Assembly (NCBI GenBank): GCA_021399435.1
Contig: JAJTUP010000001.1
Span: 2,976,001 to 3,040,000, forward strand
DNA length: 64,000 nucleotides
Source: Diaporthe sp. PMI_573
Lineage: Eukaryota > Ascomycota > Sordariomycetes > Diaporthales > Diaporthaceae
Direction: 5' to 3'
Shown piece by piece: positions 56,276 to 64,000 of this stretch (within the stretch, counting starts at the first letter, position 1; each line of letters opens with the position of its first letter). A model generated the notes under the pieces. It ran no database searches. It saw only the letters and a list, made by a program, of their open reading frames with translations, and was not told the DNA's origin. Made by a program: the position numbers and the translations under genes.

Positions 56276-57622
56276 GGTGGCTAGGTGCCCCGGCAGCTGA
56301 ACCTAGACAGAGTCGATTCGGAGGGCGGCAGATCGAGGAGTAGCGGAATACGAAGGACGGAGGGCGTCGGGATAAGTGGCGATACACGTTAATGACTAGA
56401 CAGTTGCTTGGACTCGGACTCGGTGTTGGAAATGCATGGAAGGAAAGTCGTGGAGGTGCTGACGACAAGTCGAGGGCGAAGGCCAAGATGCCTCGAGGGC
56501 GATGCAGTTTGATGCCTAAAGCTTGTGAACTAGGCTGAAGGTCAGTTAGTGGTGAGAGTCAAGGAGAAGGACGTTGCAAATGGTCCAGGTGTCGTCACAC
56601 CCGCTTGGGCAAGCAGGGGCAGGCATGCAGTATGTGCTGTGCCTCCCTCCCTAGGGTTAGGGTGCGTGAAGGTAGGGAGGGGCTGATGGTGCACTGCAGG
56701 GGGGTGGGATCCGATGAGCTCAGGGTTAGGAGCAGGGTGTCGGATATCCAAAAGATCCAGTCGCGCGTATCTCCCCAATCCCCTCACGTTCCCTCCCAAC
56801 ACGGTGCACCCACCATCACCACTGCACCGGCGCCGCCACGCTGCATGAGCCCAGGCTGCACGTGTCAGTTGCCAGATCGAAAAAGGCCTAGGCCATCGTC
56901 TCCTGAATCTGCAATCTATCTTTATTTCGTCCCTTGTCAGTGGTTTATGCCCTTGAGTTCCGAAATCCGACTGTCGTGGTGCTGGTGCTACGCGGCCTGT
57001 TTCGCCCAGAAGACCCCGCGGGGGCACTGAGCTTGTTGCTCGATGAAGACGACTCTGCTCCAGGACGCTGGGAGAAAGAGGCAAAGAGGCTCAAGAGACC
57101 CTGCTGAAACGCTTGGTTCTGATTCGTGAGCTACACTACTACCGACGCGGCCGAAGATCTGCAGACAGGGGGGCTGCAATCCACCACCGCGGTCAACTCT
57201 TAGTGCTGGCGCGAACACCAGTGCAGCGAACGTCGCAATCTCTGTGTAGCGCAGTGGCTCTCGGTTGAACGTTCAACAGAGACACTAACAACGTCGAGGA
57301 GACAACCACAACCTTGACGCCCAGCCAGCCCGTCAGTCTTGGAAAACCCTCTACGCACGCCTCACAACGGGTTCCAAAACATTTCCCGCCGCCTTCTATT
57401 TTCGCATCACCCACCCCCCAGCCGCCGACGCACATCGCTAATCTCATCTTTTCACCCTTCCTCCTCCTCCACCCTGCCCCCTTCCGCGTTGCCCCCTATC
57501 TCCCTCGTCCCCCCACCCCAGGGCGTCCGGTCCGTCCCTGACATACCGCTAGCAACTACCGATATCTACCGCAACCTTAAAACAATTCTATATCTAGCGT
57601 GGAACGTCCCTGGACACTCACG
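56276..57622. promoter_or_regulatory. Divergent promoter region, VRP1 / mitochondrial protein gene
   Basis: 1.35 kb between divergent start codons. It contains two telobox-like AGGGTTAGG elements (56653-56662 and 56722-56730) and a pyrimidine-rich leader at 57430-57540. No gene seen. Confidence 0.45.
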
Positions 57623-58975
57623 ATGCACCGCCCGCTTGCCCAGCGGCCAAGGTGCCCATATCCTCGTCGGATCTATCAGATCTGCACTTCCAGCACGGCT
57701 ACCACGCCCTCGCCGCTTGGTTCACAGCTTGCCAAGTCCCCGTTTGCAACACTTGGCGCATGCCCGCGAAGAGTCAGGCCCCTCCAAGGGATGCCCAACG
57801 CAGGCTTGTTGCCAAAGCCAATCTTGCCAACGTTCAGGTCTTACCGTTTTGGCCCACCCAAGCCTTCGAAGCATTCCCTCCCGGATGAGGCCCAGACGGG
57901 ACCCTCCAGGGCGAAAGCTTCTTCCAAGCAAGGAAATGTGGGCATCAAGGACGTCGTTCTCGTCATCGAGCAGACCTTGGACCAGCTTCTATCCCATGGC
58001 AGGATCCCGCAGGAGGACGAGGTTGTCGCCGCATTACGCAAGTGCGCCAAAGCTGCCAGTCTGATCCACGCCGGGCCAGCCACTCCCCTTCACATCGGGG
58101 AGTCTGCCGAGTCAGACACCGCAGCGTCGTCTTTGCTATCTATGGACGGACCTAGTTCAGAGCTGACGCAGTCTGTGGACACTACTACCGCCCTAGAGCC
58201 CCCTCGGTCTAGCGAGCTGGCGGACCGCATATCCGAAGCCGCCTTTGTCATTGTCTCTCACCCGGATGTCGTCATTACATCGCGAGTCTTGGGAATCTAT
58301 CTGGACACTCAAGCCCGACTTGGCAAGGTAGAGACTCTCCCGCACGTGCTGGGGTTGTACGCCTCGAAGCCGAAACCTCGACGAAGCCGTGGTCCGTTGC
58401 AGTATCTCAAGCAAAACCCCGATAGGGCAGCCAATGCTGTCGATCCTGACCTTGTTGACAAAGCGCTGAACGCTGCTATCGAGGCCAAGAACCTTGATGC
58501 AGCCATTGGTATCATCGAAAATAGCTACGCAACCAAGGCGTTCATCCGGGCGAAGCTGCTCAAGAAAGCTCTGCTCCCTGCCTCGGCTGTAGTCGCGACT
58601 CCTATCGCTGTCTATCTGCTGGCGTCCAACTTGTCTCATCTACAGAGTTCTTTCGACCAGAAGACGGCAACCGCCGTGGCCACGGCCGGCATCCTGGCCT
58701 ACGTTGGGTTTACCGGCTGGATGGGCGCCATGTCCGTGATCACGCAGAATGATCACATGAAACGCGTGACATGGGCCCCAGGAATTCCTTTGAGGGAACG
58801 GTGGATTCATGAAGAGGAGAGGGCAGCTCTGGACAAGGTGGCCTGCTCCTTCGGCTTCTCACAGGCTCATCGGTTTGGTGAGGAGGAGGGCGCTGACTTC
58901 CAAGCGCTGCGTGAATTTATTCTGTGTAAAGGCATGGTCTTGGATAGGGTCGAGTTGATGGAAGGTATGAGCTGA
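57623..58975 (+). CDS. Fungal mitochondrial membrane protein of unknown function
   Basis: Single exon, 450 residues. The start MHRPLAQRPRCPYPRRIY and the following 70 residues are basic with no acidic run, as in a mitochondrial presequence. A helical middle region includes VLVIEQTLDQLLSHGRIPQE and ISEAAFVIVSHPDVVITSRV, where paired helices resemble PPR/TPR-type packing without a clear repeat. Two hydrophobic helices lie at about 316-337 (LLPASAVVATPIAVYLLAS) and 349-372 (TAVATAGILAYVGFTGWMGA), so it is probably anchored in the inner membrane. The C-terminus is charged. I do not recognise a characterised homologue. An upstream in-frame GTG (57599) was not used; the ATG at 57623 lies after a CT-rich leader. 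Confidence 0.85.
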   Translation: MHRPLAQRPRCPYPRRIYQICTSSTATTPSPLGSQLAKSPFATLGACPRRVRPLQGMPNAGLLPKPILPTFRSYRFGPPKPSKHSLPDEAQTGPSRAKASSKQGNVGIKDVVLVIEQTLDQLLSHGRIPQEDEVVAALRKCAKAASLIHAGPATPLHIGESAESDTAASSLLSMDGPSSELTQSVDTTTALEPPRSSELADRISEAAFVIVSHPDVVITSRVLGIYLDTQARLGKVETLPHVLGLYASKPKPRRSRGPLQYLKQNPDRAANAVDPDLVDKALNAAIEAKNLDAAIGIIENSYATKAFIRAKLLKKALLPASAVVATPIAVYLLASNLSHLQSSFDQKTATAVATAGILAYVGFTGWMGAMSVITQNDHMKRVTWAPGIPLRERWIHEEERAALDKVACSFGFSQAHRFGEEEGADFQALREFILCKGMVLDRVELMEGMS

Positions 58976-59878
58976 GGAGACACCACGCCAATCAACATGG
59001 CCCATCAGTCGTATATCGCGCGCGACGTGTCCTGCCGTCATACCTCGAAAAGTGACACAGATGCAGCCTATGGCCCTTGGCGCCAGCCTCTCGTTCTCGA
59101 GAGGTTCTGGCCAGATTTGGACAAAGAGAACCTCTCGCCGGAATGGCAATCTACGTCGAACCGGGACAATACCGCCGTGTCCCACCACGCATCGGGTTAC
59201 AAAAATACCCATTCTTGCAAACCCGACAGAAGAGTCTCACGCATCGTCGGAAACCGGCAGAACCAAGAGCTGGGGCATGGGGCGTGGGGTATGGAGACCC
59301 CATACAATGGACACTGTGCGTGTTCACGTCTCCCTGGCACTCGGTAATCTCACATGTCTGTGTGGCCTGGGCATACACATGCTTCTTTCTCTGCGTCGTT
59401 CTTGGCCCGAAGTAGTCCACCGGGTGGGTACGATCGGACATGTCTCGACAGCGGTTCCTCTGGACTAGTGTCACTTCAGTATGACAGGGAAGCCAGCCTC
59501 TCCTCCTTCCTGCGTTCACACCCCTGTATCCAGGTCTCACATCTTGTACCTTGTACCACATTGTTCGCACTACTCATTCGAATGTATTAAGTATGGACAG
59601 TCCGTCCCTATTGTACACTTCGTTGTTTGCCCATTTGATCCATCTATCCTACGCCGTCAACGCAAAACCTAAGTCGATTTCACTACCATCCATATATCAC
59701 ATATGCCACCTGTGTTACCTACGAACCTTGTCACTCCACTCCCGAACCTCTTAATCTTTGCCATCACCCATCTTTCCTAGAGGCCGAACAGGTGCTTCTA
59801 GCCTCGACCTAGCAATACGGCCTCATCCAAGTCTTACGTTATAAAGCCCGGGTCTGACCCCGGTAGTCATCATAAAAC
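58976..59878. other. Intergenic region between tandem plus-strand genes
   Basis: About 0.9 kb with short frames only; presumed 3' UTR of the mitochondrial protein gene and promoter of the membrane protein gene. No feature stands out. Confidence 0.5.
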
Positions 59879-60935
59879 ATGCCGATCACCACGCCCACCG
59901 AGGAAAACTGCCAATACTATGGAAGGTTCATGCACACTTTGGAGCGAGAGCAGGCCGAAGGTCTCTATTGGGCATTCTTCTTTCTCGTCTTGGCAGCCCT
60001 TTTCACGGCCTCGTGGAAATATGGCCGGGTCATGGAACGCATCGAGCACTTGAGCGTGGAAAGTCGCGAGCGACAACGGCGTTTAAGATGGTTATTCTGG
60101 TACTGCTTTCTCACTGGTGTCGTCGGAATGATCATCGTTGTTCTCGAGGCCTTTGTCATCAACACACTGCAATTCTGCGACGGAGAACCCCTCATCAGTC
60201 TCTACTGGTCGCTGTGGACCATGATCCAGGTCGGAGGTATCATAGCTGTCTGGGGTATCTGCCTTCATGTCCGCCATATGGTCACCGGAAAGAAACACCC
60301 GCCCTGGGCGCTCGCACTCGGAACACCGGTGCTGGTGGTTGCGGGTTTGGGCCATTACTTCCAGGGTAAGCTCAAGAGATCACGAGCGGCCCGGAGTATC
60401 AGAGGCCGAAGCCGAAGCCGCAACCCGACAGAAAGAGGGCGTACCGAAGCCCTCAGTGAGGTGTAAGTGGGATCTCCAAACCGTCGCTGTCAATCGATGT
60501 CAAGTAGCTCTGCTAACGTCTTCCCTTGATAGCCCTACAATAAGGGGTGACAGCACCGACTCCAAGGCCAGGTCGAATGACGGAGACAGCCCAACTGTTT
60601 GCGGAGATTGCAATGATGACTTCAACGCCAAAGTCATTGGCTACACGAAGGATGGCGATGTGATCATCAGACTTGCATCCAACATCCGTCAAGAATTCAT
60701 GTCACGAGCGCAAGGCAGCAGTTGCATCACCTGGGATGAGCCGATTAGACCCTCATCGTCGACAGAAGGCTACATACGCAGGAAAGACAGCCTGAGCCGG
60801 GGTCGATCCATGACCCGTGCCCCCTACAAGGGCAAGGACAGAGAGGACTCTTCCACCTTCGTCGACCTCGAGAAAGGTGATCTCGGAGTTGTTGATTATA
60901 CACCTGAGAAGACAGCGGGTGCTCCCAACGCATGA
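59879..60935 (+). CDS. Four-helix membrane protein of unknown function
   Basis: Exons 59879-60462 and 60533-60935 give 328 residues. The intron begins GTAAGT, carries a GCTAAC branch site and ends GATAG; without splicing the frame would stop immediately at a TAA. Hydrophobic segments lie at about 30-46, 71-95, 108-130 and 142-160, separated by short charged loops (ERIEHLSVESRERQRRL). Residues 161-190 are basic with an RGRSRSRNPTERGR stretch, and the rest is a Ser- and Asp/Glu-rich cytosolic tail. The compact membrane part and long tail are typical of fungus-specific plasma or organelle membrane proteins, but I do not recognise a family. Confidence 0.82.
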
Positions 60936-63075
60936 GAAGCCGGAGAAAAGAAGAGCAGCACTTCACCCTGGCTATAATGTCAACGGAAGCTGCGGCATGT
61001 TCAAACTTTCTTGGGCATCAAAAGCCACCCCCGGGCGCCCCGGGGCCTGCACTTTTCTTGGTCAAGGAGCGCTCGAAATACGGGCTCGCTACGAGGGACG
61101 GGCGCGCAAGCAGCTTCCGCGGAACATTGGAGGCAATAACGATCGCTACGATAATGACTCGCCAATCATGACGATGATGAGCTTACTTAGTGGGCCAGTT
61201 GGGCAAGAGACATTTGCAGCGTTTCTGATGGGCATTTTTGCTTTTTTCCCCATTCTTACTTCTACACTTGTACTCTGTCATCTTGACATTTTTGGAAAGC
61301 GGGCGTCCTACCACCACAAGGGTTTTCTTCGGCGGCACTTAGAAAAGGTTGATACCAAACCGGGGTTTCGATTGTGGGTCAGAATGACTTTAGATTGCGT
61401 AGCCACTCTCAAGCAGAATAGAAACTTTAAAGCAAGGAGGTCCGCTTGCACCTAATGCGGCGAGTCTCACACAGTACCAATGCACAGCAAACCCTGCCCA
61501 CAGGTGGTGATTTGTAAGGATAAGGAAACATCTGAAACTTCGACACAATCTTCCTTTTGGGTATATCCGATCGCAGACGTTCCTGCTACGTGCCCCACTC
61601 TTGTCATCTGTAGTGCAGATGTTACAGCAGCCGTTGCGACCCTGGTCGTCTGAAAAACCGCTCAAGCGCGCTGTCACGCTGGCGCCGCTGTGCCGTCACC
61701 CAGGGTTCGTTCTCTGATGACTCCGGGAACTATATAACCGCCCTTGGCCATAAGCTAGCCCGTCTGTTCACATGCAATCCCGCGCGGGACGGACAGCCAC
61801 GTTTTGTGTGATTGTGTGTGGTGTTTTGTGTTTTGTCCTGACATGGCGGAAAAGGATAACGTTGGATCTTGTGTAAGTCTAGGTACGGAGTCGGGCGTGG
61901 GCCACACCCCCCTGCCCCCCTGCAACTTACTTAAGTCGTGGACGAGGCCCCCCCCCAAAAAAACAAGCTCCGACTGTCCACTCCCGGCAGAGGTGTCTGC
62001 CGTCTTGGGGGTGTGCAATCGATCGCCGTGGGAGAGCAGCCCGGGGCTCCTGACTCGCTCTCTCGCGGTGGACAGAATCTTATCTGCTGAGTGCCGGCTT
62101 AGCTCCCGTCGTGCCTCGCAACTCTGCCACTGACCAGGGGCCCGACCCTCTCTCTTCCCCTTGTAGGCAAGCCACACGGGAAGAGGAAAGGGAGAGCGGC
62201 CTTGGCCCCGAAGCATAATTCTTTGCAGGCCCTCTCCGCCCAGCCGCCCCGTGGTCCACCATTCCGCCAAGCGGGAAGGCTTGAGTCGGTTGTGACGCAG
62301 TAGTTTCGACCGGATCTTTTGTTTCTCAATGCTGTCCAATGGGGAGGGGCGCTCCCGGGCTGGGTCCACGACGTCAGCCAAAGTGGGCATGGGGCATGGA
62401 CAGGCCGTACGTCAGTCATTCATGGGGTGTGGCAACTGAGACCTTTGGACGGCCGGCGATTATGGCTCCTCTGGGGATCGGGCACCGAACATGGCTCGCG
62501 GCTCATTACACGTACTCACGGCACACAGCCAGGTCTTTGGGAAGGCAGCCTTGCTTGGCTTCATTCCGGTGTTTCTCGTCCTCTCTTGTCTGATTCGCTC
62601 CGGACTGTGAGATACGTCCGTACGCAAGCTCACTCGAGAAACCTTGAGCCGGCTCAGAAACAGATGTCAGGTCTATCTCGCCAAGGGCCCTAGAACGCTT
62701 GATCGACAGGCGCCCTGCAGTTTTCCTATCTGCGACATCTCCAATCACAAGCCGTGAGGCTGGAGAGTGGCACCCATATCAAACAGATCCACTGGATTGT
62801 ATCTCCTATATTGCAAGGCGCGTCTGGCTAGCCCAATGGACAGAAGCAAGGCCAGCTTGTGCTGGGGACTCAATGGATGCAAAGGGCTTAGGCTGTCCCA
62901 AGGTTCGGTAGTCGGATCTGAACCTTGTGTTATCGGTTGAGCTCCTCCTTTCCCAGTCTCCTCACAGGCACACATCATCGATCTTCCCTTCTCCATATCG
63001 CGGTTTCATCGTGATGATGTGTCCGGCCAGGACAACGACGGACAGGCTCACTGCCTATCGGCGAGAAGCCCGCAC
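60936..63075. other. Convergent intergenic region with one candidate promoter
   Basis: About 2.1 kb without a confident gene. A TATATAA box at 61731-61737 is followed at 61842 by an ATG, ten codons and a GTAAGT donor, a possible start of a small or non-coding transcript. C/A homopolymers lie at about 61949-61970. Confidence 0.45.
61731..61737 (+). promoter_or_regulatory. Orphan TATA box
   Basis: TATATAA in a GC-rich context (AACTATATAACCGCCC), about 105 bases upstream of an ATG (61842) that opens a frame of 97 codons. No downstream protein could be identified. Confidence 0.3.
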
Positions 63076-64000
63076 CTACTGCACCTTTCCGGCTCGCCCC
63101 ACTTGGAGGATCTCTCCCGTGAGGCGATCATCGGCTCTTAGAACAGGCCAAGAGCTGACTTCCGCCTTGGCTAGCGTCACCTCGAGCTTAGTGCCCAAGA
63201 TCTTATACATGGTCTTTTCTGGGTCGATGCTGCCAAACAGAGGCACCTCAGTCCTGTACCTCTTCGGGGGCGAGTCGCTAGTGGGCAGGTCGAGCTGGAT
63301 GGAAGACTGCGTGAAGACGACCTTGGCGGTGCTTTTATCGATCTTCTTCAGGAAGAAGGACGCGATTACACTGCTTGGCGTCTGGTAAAAGTCCGTCCTG
63401 TAAATAGCGGTCAGCATGTATGTCTCATCCGTAGCATCCGTGTGAGAGTGTTTCGAGAGGTCAATAGGAGCATGGGTCATGGGCATGGGCATGATAGCGC
63501 GTGGCTTGGGAAGTCCGTGACGCAACGGAAGGCGCAGTATTCGTGATGTGATCGCCCATCCGGTAACTCTCGGCCTATTAAGGTGTCCCGGGATATGGTG
63601 GCCGGCAAAACATGAGGGACAGTAACCGCTGGCACTCACCGTACTGTCTCGAGCAGTTCCTCCACGCCGGCTCCCTTGCCCTTTTCTTTGTTTCCGCTGC
63701 CGATGAACAAGTGCCGGGGTTTGGCCTGACAGCCCTCGATCTTCATGAACTCGTCAAATTCGAGCACCCTCCTCTTGCAACAGGTGTATCCCTTGCTCCC
63801 CTCGTGGAAGATGGGGATACCGGGGTGGTGCACGCAGTTCTCCTTGTCACTCCGCTCCGCCCCCTTCTTGTAGACACCACCGCACGCCCGCCGCCGACAC
63901 GCGCGGCCATCGGGGATCTCGAGGGATGCGTCGTCGTCATCTGATTCAGGAGGAGGGGGAGGCGGCGTCTGTGTGGGCGTGGGGGCACTGATGGGTGCAC
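63076..64000 (-). CDS. CHORD and CS domain protein, 5' end outside window
   Basis: Partial gene entering from the right edge. Visible exons are 64000-63640 and 63397-63076, separated by a 242-bp intron (GTGAGT...TTTACAG) and joined in an Arg codon. The first visible exon has a Pro/Asp linker (QTPPPPPPESDDDD) and then a complete CHORD zinc module: C-x4-C...KENCVHHPGIPIFHEGSKGY-TCC...EF-x-KIEGC. The second encodes a CS (p23-like) domain beginning TDFYQTPSSVIASFFLKKI and ending LEVTLAKAEVSSWPVL. This matches the CHORDC1/morgana/RAR1 family of HSP90 co-chaperones. Only the second CHORD module and the CS domain are seen; a first CHORD should lie to the right of the window. Confidence 0.9.

Noticed and set aside
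56653..56730. Interstitial telomere tract
   Set aside because: Only about one and a half TTAGGG units at each site; too short for a telomere remnant.
1..64000. CRISPR arrays, rRNA genes or bacterial-type operons
   Set aside because: No regularly spaced repeats with unique spacers, no rRNA sequence, and all genes have fungal introns.

Overview
The window is nuclear DNA of a filamentous ascomycete (Pezizomycotina, most likely a Sordariomycete). The evidence is short spliceosomal introns (about 50-120 bp) with GTRNGT donors and CTAAC-like branch sites, GC-rich coding DNA, TACCTAGGTA-type motifs between genes, and a set of typical fungal proteins. Gene order is mixed-strand with no operons. Exon limits were read by eye from splice signals and frame continuity.

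Left arm (1-32.6 kb) is conserved single-copy euchromatin. In order it holds a large C2H2/Zn-cluster protein (+), protoporphyrinogen oxidase HEM14 (-), gluconokinase (+), branched-chain ketoacid dehydrogenase E2 (-), divergent from the ATP synthase assembly factor ATP10 (+), the Golgi Qb-SNARE GOS1 (-), ribosomal protein L35 (+), a ZafA/Zap1-type zinc-responsive regulator (-), a small probably myristoylated protein (+), PP2A methylesterase PPE1 (-) and tRNA-dihydrouridine synthase 2 (-).

Middle (about 32.9-43.1 kb) is a different compartment. It is more AT-rich and holds a UvrD-like helicase relic, an unidentified gene with several in-frame stops that all look like C-to-T changes, and an SNF2-family helicase with an apparent frameshift. 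It also holds a decaying 15-bp minisatellite. An intron-containing tRNA-Ala(UGC) sits at its left edge and a damaged copy of the same tRNA at its right edge, outside which lie 16-bp perfect inverted repeats. This looks like an old insertion or duplication inactivated by RIP-like mutation, and it is the most unusual part of the window.

Right arm (44.1-64 kb) returns to conserved genes: a PhoD-like phosphatase (-), delta-1-pyrroline-5-carboxylate dehydrogenase PUT2 (+), a bHLH transcription factor (+, with an apparent frameshift before its conserved C-terminus), verprolin VRP1 (-), a fungal mitochondrial membrane protein of unknown role (+), a four-helix membrane protein (+), and a CHORD/CS-domain co-chaperone cut by the right edge (-). 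Several products act in mitochondria (HEM14, BCKDH E2, ATP10, PUT2, the 57.6 kb gene), but I see no functional gene cluster.
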